Notes: a model not told the origin generated them from the letters alone. Counted from the stretch's first letter, positions 23,021 through 35,489 are shown. The stretch is DNA of 64,000 nucleotides from Tanypteryx hageni (GCA_028673005.1 CM054116.1:147991173-148055172), one strand, 5' to 3'. Program-made: numbers and translations.

Positions 23021-23795
23021 ATTATTAATATATTAGAATGCAGCTATCATACAGTGTCATAGAAGAGTTCAAGTAGAGTGGACATAGGTGACAACCACAG
23101 TACCATAGGCAAGCATGACAGTGGATGCCAATCACTTTGTCAAGCAATGATAATCAACTGCTTTCTCATCTGAATATGACATATCCACAAGTTTCAAAAG
23201 TGAATATTTTTAACAATTTGTAGACAAAAATGCCTACACCCTTCTTTTTCAATTACTTCAAAGTCATTGTGTATGTTACAGTATAATCAGGGCCAGTTTC
23301 AGGCATAATCGACGTAGGCAATCACTTACAGGCCCCACTTCAAAGGGACAACAAAATCAATATTTTTACTTATGAAACATTCCTTAGATGTTACTGAAGT
23401 ATATGACATATTAATGTCTGTTAGGAATTCGTTCAGAGTAGATTTCTATGGTATGAGCTCAAATTTAACACTTTCGCTACGTTAGGAAAATTTGCGTACA
23501 TCTCTGGTGATAGACGATTTTTTTGATTAGTTGATTAGTTTGATTAGAAAAATTAAAATCTGCGCAGAAAAAGATAAAAACACAGGAACCAGAAACAGCT
23601 GCTCACACTTTGACAGTTCAATGTCAACTGATGAATTCCAAGTGAAATAAGGACAGTCACAGGCTACATCTGGCAAAAGATCTGTAAGAGCACACATGGT
23701 CTCATAAGAGGCCACACGCATTTTTGAGATGGATTCCATGGCCTCATAAGAGGCCATCCACAGCAAATGTGTTAAATAAATTTGTTGGGTCCCAA
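23021..23795. other. Unassigned spacer with one hAT-like end
   Basis: No gene is recognised. CAGGGCCAGTTTC at 23288 resembles a hAT terminus but I find no partner. A 15-bp word, CCTCATAAGAGGCCA or close to it, occurs twice near 23700-23760. The spacer separates LINE B from the next LINE C fragment, so other insertions or deletions took place here. Confidence 0.35.
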
Positions 23796-23985
23796 TAAGT
23801 GGAACCGTTGGTATTGTTGATAGCCCAGGCATTTCAGGAAGGGTCTTTCCCAGAAATGTTGAAAGTAAATAAAGTGGTTCCAATCTATAAATGGAAAGGT
23901 GATAATAAGGACACTTTAACCCCTATACTTTCAAAAATATTTGAAAATGCTTTTAAAAGAAGGCTAGAAGAGCAGGGGAGATGTA
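23796..23985 (+). pseudogene. LINE C, RT N-terminal fragment
   Basis: The frame reads LLIAQAFQEGSFPEML and KVNKVVPIYKWKGDNKDTLTPILSKIFENAFKRRLEEQ, the first RT block of a jockey/CR1-like LINE on the plus strand. It is plausibly the continuation of the LINE C pieces at 12386-12811 and 18324-18925, separated by LINE B. It ends at the junction with the oppositely oriented LINE D. Confidence 0.65.
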
Positions 23986-26900
23986 TTTGTTGTTGTTGTT
24001 AATGATCACAACATGCTGAAGTCTATTGCTCAGATAGGATTTTAGCCAGTTATACGGAGAGCCACGAATGCCACAAGTGTCTAGTTATTAAGTAGTAGGT
24101 GATGATCCATATTATCGAAGGCTTTGGAAAAATCATAAAACATGGCAACAACTACCTTTTTTTTGGTCCAGAGAAGACAATATATATTCCATAACCTGCA
24201 ATATGGCCGTGTTGTCAGACCTGTGTGGTATGAAACAATGCTGAAAGTTAGAGAGGAAATTGAAAGATTCTAGGTATAAAAGCAGCCTACTATAAAAAAA
24301 ATTCAAATATTTTTCCAAATTGATTGAGTATAAAAATAGGTTAATAGGAATTAAAATTATGAATGTCACCCCCTTTCTTGTAGAGAGAGATTTTAGATAC
24401 TTTGAGAGGTTCAGGAAATATTACCCTTTGCAAAGATTCATTTATAAGGAATAACAAAGGAACTTTAATAAACTTGATAGATGTGGTAATTATGAAGTTA
24501 GGTATTTCATCAATGCCAGAGCTATGTTTAACAGCTAAGTGCTGAATGGTATTCAAAAGTTCAGCCTCTAGACAGGGTGAGAGAAAAAAGATCTAGAGAC
24601 AGTTGTTTGGTGATGAGCTGTGAAGCAGCAGTAGGATTAGAAAGTGGTGGTGGACGAATAAAGTAATCATTAAATTTAGAAGCCAGTCGTGAGAAGTCAG
24701 TAAAAAAATCACCAGACTTATCTTTTAGTTTTAATGTGGTCTGGGAGACATTATTTTTACTATCATTAATAATTTTCCAGATTTCTTTGATTTTATTGCT
24801 GGCAAAGAGGATGCATTGATTATTGTAAGAACATTTTGCAGCACTAAGAAAGCGACAGTACTGCCATTTTGCAGATGGATGCTCAGCTTGAGCTTCAGGA
24901 TTATTTGATGATTTGCAATGAGTAGCAAGTTCTTTAAGATAAAGCGAGAACTGACGAATATCATTATTTAGCCAATTTTTACTTTCTCCATACATAGTAT
25001 AGGGAAAAGTATCATTTTCATGAAAAAATCTACATTGAGATTTCAATGGAAATACACGTTTTGAGTTCCCTGAACATGTTTTGACCATTTTCTCGATGAT
25101 GTCTGTGGGTGTATGTGATAGCTTTTTTTGTGGGTGCTCTAACTCAAAAACTATTATTCAGGTCAATGCGAAATTTTATATTTAACATTTATATGAAAGT
25201 CAGAAGAACTGATTAGTTTTTGATAAAAATTGGTCAACCAGAAGTGGGTGTTTACTCATCACTTATCTGTCATTTTGAAATATTTGCTTTAATATTTGAT
25301 AAATGTAAAAATGTGTTGGAATAAAGGTTGTAGGATATTTAATTTTCTACAACCTTTGTTTGAAACATTTTCCCATATAATGCATTGTTTAAGAGATATA
25401 TTATTAGCTGCCACCACCTACCGACGACTATTGTTAACAATTGATGCTTCGTTACATCATAGTAACGTTCCTTTTTTTTCTTAATTGTTGGAACTTTGTG
25501 GCTATATCAAATATTGGAAGGCGATGGTATGAGTTTATTTCTATTCTTTGTCAAGTGTAAATTTTTCTCGCAGTTTCTTAAAATATTTATTATTATGTAA
25601 CCTATATGGAATTTTTAGAAAAATCTTAAGTGGCCACCACATGACATTCTCCATATCTGTAATATTTCTACAAATTCCAAATAGGTTACATAATAATAAA
25701 TATTTTAAGAAAATGCGAGAAAATTTTCGACTTGACAAAGAACAGAAATAAACTCAAACCATATCCTTCTGATATTGGAAATATCCACAAAGCTCCAACA
25801 ATTAAGAAAAGGAAGTAAGGAACATTACTAAGATGTAACTAAGTGTTAATATTGTTAACAATAGTTGTCAGTAGGTGGCGTGGTGGTGGCGGCAAAAAAT
25901 ATAAGATATCTCTTAAACAATGCATTATATGGGAAAATGTGTCAAACAAAGCTTGTAGAAAATTAAATTTCCTACAACTTTTATTCCAGTACATTTTTAC
26001 ATTTATCAAATATTAAAGGAGGAAATATTTCAAAATAACGGATAAGTGACTAGAGTAAACACCCACTTCCGGTTGACCGATTTTACCAAAAACTAATCAG
26101 TTCTTGCGACTTTTATAAACATGTTAAATGTAAAATTTTGCGTTGACCTGATTAATAGTTCTTGAGTTAGAGAACCCATAAAAAGCTATCACATCCACAC
26201 ACACTCACACAGACATCACTGAGAAAATGGTCAAAACGTGTTTGGGGCACCTCAAAAAGTGTATTTCCGTCGAAATGTCAAAGTCGATTTTTTTCACGAA
26301 AACAATTATCCTATACTAAGTATGAAGAAAGTAAAAATTACAGGTATGGAGAAAGTCATGCGGTGGCCACATCAGATTTTTTATTGCGGCATTTGCCAAA
26401 ACTCTCTTGTAAGAAGGTGGAAATGAGACGTTGAAGTAATACAAGAACCTGTCATAAAAATTTCTAAAACTAGTATTAAAATCGGTAGTATTGTAAATGT
26501 CGTCCCATGGTTCACCAGAGAGCGTGTATAAAAAACTGGAGATCTTCCCCTCAGAGAAGGAGCATCCTAAGCAGTAAGTAACTGAGGGAACAGCATTGAT
26601 ATGTAGATATAACTGGTAAGTGGTCAGATAGGTTGTAATTAATCACATTAGTGTAATTAGAAATACTATAGTGGAGTACATGAGTGGGCAGTGATACGAG
26701 TGGGATCATTTTTGAGAATAGCTAAGTCAAAGATGTCTGAAAGGCAAAGAAGTTCCTTTTTGCCACTAATCTCTGTCAAAAAATCAACGTTGAAATCACC
26801 AGCGATGATAATATTTGGGTTATCTGTGCGGTTAAATATTTTTTCGAGTATGCTAGCTAACTTTTGCAGAAAAAGATGGAAATCACCAAGAGGAGATCGG

Positions 26901-27060
26901 TACAAACTAAGGATGAAGAAAGAGTGAACATCTATGACCACCTTAGCAACAGCACATTCAAAAACATGTTCTACAATCAGGCCTATTGAAAATATCAGTT
27001 TTCCGATAAAACTTGAAAGTTGTAAAAAATCTAAAAATTTCAGCACTAACTTTTTTATCA
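23986..27060 (-). pseudogene. LINE D remnant (endonuclease and RT), split
   Basis: This minus-strand LINE is related to LINE B. The endonuclease part at 26666-27010 reads ILSLYRSPLGDFHLFLQ and NIIIAGDFNVDFL. The linker is at 24561-24960 (KIKEIWKIINDSKNN). RT motifs follow: LKVSKISLYKKGGDIHNFNSY near 24345-24395 and FNFLSNFQHCFIPHRSDNTAI near 24200-24265. It is truncated at about 23986 before the catalytic YADD. It is split by the 1.37-kb fold-back element at 24974-26339. Frame changes are numerous. Confidence 0.75.
24974..26339. mobile_element. 1.37-kb fold-back element with ~650-bp arms
   Basis: The two halves are imperfect reverse complements meeting near 25645. Outer ends are AATTTTTACTTTC and its complement; inner landmarks appear in mirrored pairs, for example ACATTTTTACATTTATC/GATAAATGTAAAAATGT and GTTAACAATAGT/ACTATTGTTAACAA. 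The same peptide words (FLKYLLLCNL) are read on both strands near 25580 and 25710, confirming the symmetry. No transposase is present. It lies within LINE D and shares a short terminal palindrome with 10186-10215. A sequence like its centre recurs next to its right end at 26337-26380. Confidence 0.8.
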
Positions 27061-27215
27061 CTTTTTAAATGTACATCCTCATATCTCGCCTTCTATTGAA
27101 AATATCAGTTTTCCGATAGAACATTAAAGTTATAAAAAAATCTAAAATTTTCAGCAGACTAACCTTTTTATCAGTTTTTAAACATACAACCTCCAATCTC
27201 CCCTTATATTGAGGA
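26984..27215. repeat. Two-copy ~117-bp tandem repeat
   Basis: CTATTGAAAATATCAGTTTT at about 26982 and again at about 27093 begins two diverged copies of the same ~112-117-bp sequence in direct orientation. The second copy is followed by a partial third sign near 27210 (TATTGAGGAAAGCAGGTTT). No coding role is seen. Confidence 0.6.
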
Positions 27216-27289
27216 AAGCAGGTTTCCAATAAATCGGCTATTATGAAAATAATACACATACATTTCAGAACAGATCTAATGAAAATAAT

Positions 27290-28525
27290 AGGAAAGAACA
27301 GGTAATAACAGATATCCTGTTAATATTATTTAGAACAGATATGCAGTTAATATTTGGTATAACAGATATCCTGTTAATATTAAGTACTAGGAGCTCCATC
27401 CCTACGTGCTACGTGTGTCAACCACGGGCCTCGCTTCGTGTGGTGAATTTGTCAACTGCCCATGTGCAACGCTGACCTTCTCATTTCGGCATATATTTAA
27501 GATAGAAAATTATATTTAGTCCTATTTTTTGGCTCCTCCCTCCCTCCTCCCATTCTCTTCCCTTTCTCACCCCATCTCTCTCTATCTCCCTCTCGACTTC
27601 CCTATATCTCTACCTCTCAGTAAACCTCCCGCTTCCCCTCATTTTCTCCCTTTCCCTCTTTCTCTTCTCTCCTCCCCCCCTTCTTCTCTCATTCACTCTT
27701 TCTTTTCCTCACACTCCCATCTTCCTCCATTTTCCTAATAGGGTCCTATATAATTTTATGACTACGGCAACAATGCTGGTAGTTCTTGGCAATGAAATAT
27801 TTTATTCACGAAGAACTTAAAATTTTTGTCTTCAAACAATTTTCTGAGTCAATTCGAATCATTTTTGAAAATCTATGGGAGGAAAATAAATTTGCATTCT
27901 TTTGCATGTAGTTGTTCAAGTTTCTAATTTATAGGACAATTGTAATTAATTTTAAAAAGCAAACGAAAGATGTCTTACACTCATTTACGTGTTATGCTTT
28001 CAAAGCGGACATTATGGCAACAAACTTCCAATGTTAATCTTATGGGATTTTCTCAAAGTTTTTTTTTGGGGATCTTGAACTTCAAAACTTTCCATTTTCG
28101 TAATTTTCCTCTGTAAGTCATGAATAATCAGTCTGAATTTTTTTAGCATTCTAGGTCATATGGAAGTAAGAAATAGTTTCTATAACACACATTAGTGTGG
28201 TTATAATATAGAGAGATAACAAATATCCTGCTAAAAATAATAGCTAAACAGATATCCTGTTAATATTAGGTATAACAGGTATGAAAATAATACGGATTCT
28301 TTTTAGAATATGCATTATGAAACAAATATGAATTCTTTTTAATACAGGGATGGTGAAAATAATACAGACACTTCTTAGAAAATTTCTTAAGAAAATGATA
28401 CGGATACTTAATTTTGCCTATTATTTAATAATGGGTTTTCTGGTAATAGGTATTTTAGAGAGCAGTTATAAGACACTACCTGTTCCCAAATATCTGTTCC
28501 GTTATGATTGGCACATCCCTACTGA
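27290..28525. repeat. AACAGATATCCTGTTAA repeat copies and CT-rich tract
   Basis: The 17-nt word AACAGATATCCTGTTAA and variants occur at about 27318, 27340 and 27372, ending at CCATCCCTAC near 27397, and again near 28240-28280 in a copy ending ACATCCCTAC near 28513. These ends mirror AGGGATGGGCA at 3429, suggesting one hAT-like non-autonomous family in three places. Between them, 27530-27735 is an almost pure pyrimidine tract with no coding value, and 27740-28200 shows no recognisable feature. Confidence 0.45.
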
Positions 28526-28737
28526 AAACAAATGAACAACTCAACAAAATAAATTAAGAGATTTAGATAGTGTCATTTACTAACCATTAGAACTAGTATA
28601 TGATAGTCGGATGCTTGATTTTTTGCAATAAAGTTAAATTCACTCGTAAGTGTTGCTCCAAGTTGTCTGGCAAGTACATAATATAGAAAATTCTGCTAAT
28701 TTTTTTTAAGTGAAAAAAGTTAATTCAACATAAACCC

Positions 28738-28743
28738 TTTATT
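28738..28743 (-). terminator. Candidate poly(A) signal of PDE12-like gene
   Basis: A minus-strand AATAAA lies about 10 nt after the TAA stop of the PDE12-like last exon. The implied 3' UTR would be very short, so a site further downstream may be used instead. Confidence 0.35.
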
Positions 28744-28752
28744 TAAAATTTC

Positions 28753-28866
28753 TTAACAAATATTCCAACTTAAGTCTGCTATTAACGCAAGGTGATCCGA
28801 AGGAAATACAACTGATGGTAGAGCAATATTTTGGGAAACTTCTTCTTCACTAGGTAATGGCACCAC
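28753..28866 (-). CDS. PDE12: PDE12-like 2',5'-phosphodiesterase, last coding exon
   Basis: The exon follows a good acceptor (TTTTCTTCAG ending at 28867) and reads VVPLPSEEEVSQNIALPSV, then PSDHLALIADLSW, to a TAA at 28755-28753. This matches the C-terminus of PDE12 (2',5'-phosphodiesterase 12, an exonuclease-endonuclease-phosphatase fold enzyme that degrades 2-5A and trims poly(A) of mitochondrial RNA). The SDH motif is the conserved C-terminal catalytic block. It joins in phase 0 to the exon ending at 47148. Relatives such as nocturnin, ANGEL and CCR4 differ at the PLPS-EEV segment, so PDE12 is the best call. Confidence 0.85.
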   Translation of the reverse strand: MVPLPSEEEVSQNIALPSVVFPSDHLALIADLSWNIC

Positions 28867-29551
28867 CTGAAGAAAACCAATAAGCATTCATTTTAATAAG
28901 TTCAAATAAATGCACTCTATGATAAAAATTACATTACAAATTCATTAAGTATATCAGCTTCATTAATTGGTTTTAATCATACCGTTAATATTGTTTTGAC
29001 CCTCTACCAGCATATGGAAATGGCAGCAGGATAAAACAAACTTCATAAAATGGTTTTTGAACCCATATAACCATAAGAAATTAAAAATTAATAAGATTTC
29101 AAAGAAAAATTAACATGAATGAAACACTTCTGCTTCAAACCAATGTAAAATTTCCAAAACAAATAATGTCATTATACAATTTCTGAGAGCATAAATTTGG
29201 TTTTGTAATGAACTCTTAAAATTGATTTGAAGGTGTTAACAAAGCCAACAACATGGGATTTAGTACGGATTATTCAAAATACATCTACAATGAAATTCAA
29301 AGTCATGATATGCTTCAGTGACTTGCTAACAGTTCGTTTGATTTAAAAACCCCTATCCCTATTGTGTGTGTAAGTGGAAGGTTTGCACGCACACCATTAC
29401 ATCAGGTTTTTGTTCTCAATTTCTCGCAGACAAAATACATATACCTCCCCAGACAGCAGAATCCTTTTCACTTATTTAATAGAAACATGAAATAAAAGTC
29501 GTAGATGATACAAATAAATGAAACATCTTAACCTTGCATCATAAGGAGAGT

Positions 29552-30395
29552 AAGGAAAGGCTAACGGTACTGCTTTGTTGCAATGCAGATGGCAGCAAAA
29601 AGTTGAAATCTTTGATCATTGAAAAATATGAAAGACCTTGATGCTTCAAAGGAGTAAAACACATGCCCTGCAATTACAAGGCAAACAAAAAAGCATGGAC
29701 AATGCCAAAACTATTCCGTGAGTGGATGCAATGTCTCGATAGAAAGATGGCTCACCAAGATTAGCAATATTCTCCTCCTGATAGATCAATGTACAGTGCA
29801 CAACTATTTTAAGGTACTCAATTTGAAAAATATAAGAGTTCTTCATCTACCTGCCAACACAACCAGTTACATGCAGCCCCTAGATCAGAGAATAATTTGC
29901 CAAATGAAGGGGTTTTACCGGAAGAAGCTGGTGGATTATGTCATTAGGGAAACTTCAAGAAATATTCCCATAACCCAAATTAGGAAGCGGAACGTGCTGG
30001 ATGTGATGATGAACATAGTAGATTCCTGGAAGGAAACTCCTTTCTCAGTGGTTGTGAACTGTTTCCAAAAAGCTGGTTTTGGAACATCAAATTCAATATC
30101 CAATGAAGTTCACTTGCAAGAAGACTTCGCTTGGCCTGAGATGCAAGGTGGAATAGTGTTCAATCACATTTTCAGAATACATACAATTTTACAATTTGAT
30201 TCCTACCGCAGAAGAATGTGCTGCTGCAAAAAGCAGGAATATCCATATTGAAGAGAGAGCTGAGGATGAATAAGAAAGGGAAGAAGAATCCAGGAAGTCA
30301 TCTAAACACCTACATGTTAGGCGTAAGGAGGCATTTGCAGCAATTTCCACCGTGGAAATGGTGTTATACAAAAACCACACACACATGCACAAACG
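29552..30395 (+). pseudogene. Tigger/pogo-type DDE transposase fragment
   Basis: The reading RLTVLLCCNADGSKKLKSLIIEKY (29558-29630) and CFKGVKHMPCNYKANKKAWTMPKLFREWM (to 29735) matches the DDE core of Tigger/jerky-like transposases. After a frameshift near 29740 it continues NILLLIDQCTVHNY (second acidic residue), LHLPANTTSYMQPLDQRIICQMKGFYRKKL and VMMNIVDSWKE (candidate third). The N-terminal CENP-B-type DNA-binding domain is not found. An in-frame TGA lies after YERP. The C-terminal acidic tail fades out near 30395. Confidence 0.82.
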
Positions 30396-30431
30396 CACGC
30401 ATGAATGCACGCACGAACGCACACACATATA

Positions 30432-30580
30432 TAAACTTAAGGAAAAGGTAAGGTAGTGATGAGGGAGGCAACTGGGTGTTGAAGGAAGCCCAAGGGACAC
30501 TTACCAGGTTGAGGACCAAGTTGGCAAGCTGCTGGGGGCGTCGAAGAAACACGTAAAAAAACACACAAAAACAAATGCTT
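30432..30580 (+). repeat. Penelope-like tail arm, single copy
   Basis: The sequence CTTAAGGAAAAGGTAAGGTA through AAGCCCAAGGGACAC and GGGGGCGTCGAAGAAACACG is one arm of a family also at 39698-39866 and 44511-44810. It begins right after a short CA/TA-rich run. No partner arm is present here. Confidence 0.6.
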
Positions 30581-30999
30581 TTTGGTAGAGATGTGCAAGC
30601 TGTTTGATATTTTGAACCGAGTCGAGTTTTATTTTAAAAGGTTCGAAAATTTTTAACTATAAGAAAAATGTGGTATTTAAAAAAAAATGCCTACATGACC
30701 GTTAAAAATTTATTTCGCAAGATTTATTAAGTTACAACTATTGAAGTTGCATTTGAATTTAATCCTTGATCATTGTTTGATTTAGATCATTGGTTCAAAA
30801 CCTTTTTCTATCGAGGAGCTGAAGAATTTCTTTTTCTGAGCCTGAGATCGGCTTCGTCATTTATACCAATTCTGCCGGGCTTACTAGAAAAAATTAACAT
30901 ACGTACATCATGAAACTGCGTATGAGTTTTTATTAAGAATAAATTTAAGTGGACATAAAAACTCCGACCATAACAACAAAACCGTGCGATGTTTTGCAA

Positions 31000-31530
31000 A
31001 ATATCACATATTTTGTTTACATTGATCACTAAGACTTCTTTCAGCAAACAACAATTAAAAATCCATAAATTTCTCTCCCTTGCTCTTATATGATCTATAA
31101 GGTATAGATAAAAAATATAATTGAATAGAGCAGTTCATTTACCACAAAGAAGTCCATGAGACCACATAATTAGGAGTTATAGTTCCAAAGATAATAATTC
31201 AAGAAAATCCTGTGCAAAACAATATTTTGAGAATTTACAACAAATCCATAAACCATAGATTCGTATGGTTTAGGAGTTTGTTGTAAATTATCAATTTTTT
31301 ACCGTAGTCTCCTTTCTCTCACATATCACATATTTTGTTTACAACGATAGTTAAGACGGTTCTCTCGGCAAGTAACAATTAAATACCATATTTTTCTCTT
31401 CCTATCTTTTATATGATCTGTAAGTTGTATATTTAAAAAATTATTTGGATAGAGGACAACATTTGCTGTAAAACTCCACAAGACCACATAATTATGACAT
31501 TAATTTAGAGTATAAAAATTCAAGAATCTT
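31000..31530. repeat. Diverged tandem duplication with hairpin
   Basis: ATCACATATTTTGTTTACA at about 31003 recurs at about 31325, and the following ~200 bp (TTATATGATCTATAAG versus TTATATGATCTGTAAG, then AGACCACATAATTA in both) are alignable. The period is about 318 bp. Between them, 31232-31257 and 31264-31289 form an imperfect hairpin (23 of 26 pairs, loop of 6). Confidence 0.6.
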
Positions 31531-32931
31531 TCAATGCTGTTTTGTATGTATTTCCTATAAAGAAAACCTTGGAAATCTCTGTGTATTCCATTTATGGAGT
31601 ATACTATTCCATCTTGTATATATTAATCCATTCCCAAATAAAATCATACAATCGTTTTATCAATATATTATAAAAAATATTTTTATAGTAAAAAAATGTT
31701 GAGTATAATTTTTCATTTCTTCTTCCCCTGCTTCAACCTCTAGTTTAAGATCTCTTTGATGAAATATGTCTTAACCTGTAAAATTTATCACTTCTTTTAT
31801 TTGATTAATAACAAAATACAAAAATTTTGAAATAAAAACAATACTTTTAAAGTATAAATAATAAAATCTAAACCTACAATCTTTCTCATATTGTTGGAAA
31901 TAGATTTTTTTTACTTTTTCATCCATCTCTATTATATTGTACAAGGTGAGGAGACTTTTGCCAAGCACAGCTTACAAAACCTCCTGTAGAGGGTATGGAG
32001 TAACAGTGGAGTGCTGCAACCTGGCGGAACACTTTATAACTAATAGAAGTTGTGTTCACCTTATAAATTTATATTACTGAATTTACCCGAAAGGAAGAAG
32101 AGGTTTTTTCACAAAAATGCCATTAAAAATATTAGGTATTGTCTTATAATGGAGTATGAGGATTTAAGGTGAGAATACATCCCTATTTTAAATGCACCAT
32201 GCAACACTCAGATGTCAAGTATATGTCCGTTAAAATATTTATTATTGCATAAAGTAATACATCGTATTTAATTAATTACTACAATGCTTTAAAAATTTAA
32301 GGTCAAATAACTTAAAATTGCTCCCACAGATCAATGGTTCCACTTCGGCGGTAGTGATGTGTTTAGAGCTGGGTAGGTAATCGCGTTGAAAACAAGTGAA
32401 GATATAAAAATGAATTTTTATAACCAACTTTTATATAGTTAATACTTTAATAAGAATAAACTCTGTGATATAATTATGATAACCTTTTTGCTTGCATGGG
32501 CGTAAAAATTTGCAAAAGTGTCTACCAGCTCTTGAGTGATGTGGGGGTCTCTCTATTTAAACTTGAATCTTTTTACAGTTGTGAGAATGGTAGACAAAAG
32601 TAGAGAACTTAGTGACAAATGTAAGAATGTTTGGTATATAAGTAGTAAGAAGTTTGATAGTATATTTTGTTTCATTAATGAAAATACTGACTTGTCCATT
32701 CATATTGCTTAAAATTAACAAAAATATATTGCTAGTTCAGAGTAATTCAGCTTAGATACTAGTAGGAGTGAAACTTGAATATTTCATATTTTAGTCACCT
32801 AACTTAAATGACAAAAATAATAAATTGTATAAGTATAGTTAGCTGAAGAATTTCTAAGCTACAACACAACACTTTAAAATGTTTTATTTAAATTTGTTCA
32901 AATTAACATCCTTTACAACAGTATTACCTAT

Positions 32932-32997
32932 CAAAGGTGAAATACTCCTTTAGCCAAAACAACAAGTTGTTTTGGCTAAAGGAGTATTTCACCTTTG
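32932..32997. repeat. 66-bp perfect palindrome
   Basis: Positions 32932-32963 and 32966-32997 are exact reverse complements of 32 bp with only 2 nt between them. The word AGTATTACCTAT occurs on both sides (near 32920 and 33033). No coding content. It could be a very short fold-back insertion. Confidence 0.85.
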
Positions 32998-33814
32998 TTA
33001 GTTTTGGCCAAAGTTATTGAGCTACTATCTATTAGTATTACCTATGTTAAATACTGAAAAATAGGAATATGATACTAAAATGTGAGGACTTTTAGAAAAA
33101 TGCAAGAACAATTGGTCTTAAAGGCCTATAATTAGAAAAGATTTCATCCAAAGTAAAAAATAAGCCAAGTGAACAGTGCCAAAGAATAAAATTATGTTCA
33201 CATCACAAACTACATAAACAAATATAGTCATCTAAAGTAGTGTTCAAATGAATTTTCAATGTGAACTATTCCGAGAAGATCGCATTAACGATTATTAATA
33301 TTATTGCAACATGAATTTGATTATAATGTAATAATAATAAAATGCATGTTTAAGGTAATATTAGAAGAGGAGCAATAAGAATTTAATAATAATAATAAAA
33401 TTCATCAAAAGCTTACATGTACCTTGATTTTCCAGATGTATTTCTTAATGAAACTCATAGGGAAAACAGTTTTTAGAATAATCTTAAATAAATAAAGATA
33501 AAAAGTTTTTAAGATAAATAAAAACTTACTATCAATAATAATCACGATAAATAAAAACCTAGAATTATTAGCAGAAATAACCCTTCAAAAAACGTAGGAA
33601 TGCTAGTATCAATACAAATTCACATTAAAATAAAGTTCTCTTACACCATCAACAATTACAATAGTTTGTTTAATCTCGTTGCTATGATTGACACTAATCT
33701 ATCTTCCCAAGCAAATTTAAATACACAATTATCGCATCCGCAGCCCAAAGATCTGGTGGCCGAGGTGACTAAATCACTCATAATTTCGTGATAGTGAGAT
33801 GAGGTGGTCCGAAC

Positions 33815-35441
33815 TAGAGCCCTGCACGGGTATGATATTTTCCACCCGCACCCGCAGACTACCGACCCATACCCACAGAATATTAACCCGCACCCGACCC
33901 GTGCTCACACCTGCACAGAAGGTTTACTTGCCTGACCCGATCCATATTTTTTAACTGTCTGGTCCTCGAGACAAATCCGTAGCAAGAAATCGTGAAAAGA
34001 TGAAAATATTATTTCTGAGTCAGTCATTTATATTGTATAAATTAAAATAAAATGCAAAAGTACATAAACATTCATTTTTAAGATCGAAAAATATATTTAA
34101 AGTATCTACGATTTATTTTTACAAAAATTACAAATTTTACAAAATAATTTGATCGAAAAAAGCAAACATTAATTAATAGTACCCTGAGATTTAAAATGGA
34201 TATTTAAAAATAGGACACCATCCACATTTTTGGGACATTAACGGCTTCTTCTTTCATTAACAACATGTCCCGCCAATGAAAAACAACTCTCTGATGGAGC
34301 ACTGGTCGCTGGTATTGCAAAAATACAATTTGCTAAAATACTTAAATTTCGCAAACAATTCTTTTGCTTATCCCACTATTTCATCAAATCAAAATTATTT
34401 GTAATGTCGTCAGATAGTTTTAAGTCAATATATGCAGTCAATTCGTCTGGAGAAATATGATCATTCACTGTGTCTGTATCCATAAACTGAACTAAGGTGT
34501 CTGACATTTTATTCCTTTTCATCGGTTGCTCTACAAGCGTACATGTGTTAGATGTTAGATTCTGTTGAACCTATTTCTAAATGATCGTTTATTTTCAAAT
34601 GCCACAAGTAAACCAAAAATAATGTTGGATATTTTTCTCCTTCCAATTCAATCAATGCTTTCTGGAATGGATTGTGTTATTCTACTAAATATAATAAATC
34701 TTTCTTTTCAACCTCACAAATCATGTCACTCATGTTTTTTCTAATAAAATATTGTAAATAACCTCCCAATTTTCAAGTATTGAAGAAATCATATGAAGAA
34801 TTGAATTCCAACAATTCAAAGTAGATTTCAGCGCACCTTGTAAGCCTGATTTTTAAAAATATTTCACAATTTTTCTACACTTCTGAATTAAAGCAAGTTA
34901 TGTTTCATAAGAAGAAATCGAAATATCTACATTATTTATTAAGCGTGCTGCACAATTGATTTTATTGAAAAATTTCAAAGCAGCTTTAATATTTGCTCAA
35001 CGGTCATTGACAAAAGTAAAATTCTTCAAGTATTGGTTTAAAATTAGCAACAATTCATTCCTTATATATTCCTATATTCTTTTCGTCAGGATCAAGATTT
35101 TTAGTGCACAGAACACGATTGCATTACATGGCATTCTTTACATAGCGTAATGTGATCCCTAAATAACTTACATTTTTGTAATTATCTATCCACAAGTCTA
35201 ACGTGATCCCACCCCCTATTGTACCTATGTACGATTTTATTTTTTGAATTATCTCTTCTCGAGCTTTCTGAGCCATTGAATTAAGATTTCTTGAAATATT
35301 TGTTGGATGTGGTAGCGCATCTTCTAAGTCAAAATAACATTTTTGATTTGCACTAATTTTCATTATTATTTCTAATAAATTTATAAACCCATCTCCTAAA
35401 GCTATCTCAAAAGGTCTCAGATCTCTATACAAGTTCGACAC
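33815..35441 (-). pseudogene. Hermes/ZBED-type hAT remnant, truncated
   Basis: One terminus is seen at 33815 (TAGAGCCCTGCACGGGT), followed by a CCCGCACCCG-rich subterminal region. The minus-strand transposase is partly open at 35441-35124: DLRPFEIALGDGF, YFDLEDALPHPTNISR and GITLDLWIDNYKNVSYLGITLRYV, with the first candidate catalytic Asp in LDLW. Far downstream, ATSAPSE and the hATC region appear near 34230-34310 after many frame breaks. The other end is missing, replaced by family R from about 35490. Confidence 0.72.
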
Positions 35442-35489
35442 ACTTTTTTTTTCTTTTCAGCTGATAATTTTGGTAAATCGCATCTAGAT

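Noticed and set aside
27529..27738. A 69-aa Pro/Ser/Leu-rich open frame
   Set aside because: It lies entirely in a pyrimidine tract; composition alone keeps it open.
29268..29552. Upstream N-terminal domain of the Tigger transposase
   Set aside because: Read in three frames, no CENP-B-type helix-turn-helix could be recognised; the copy appears 5'-truncated.
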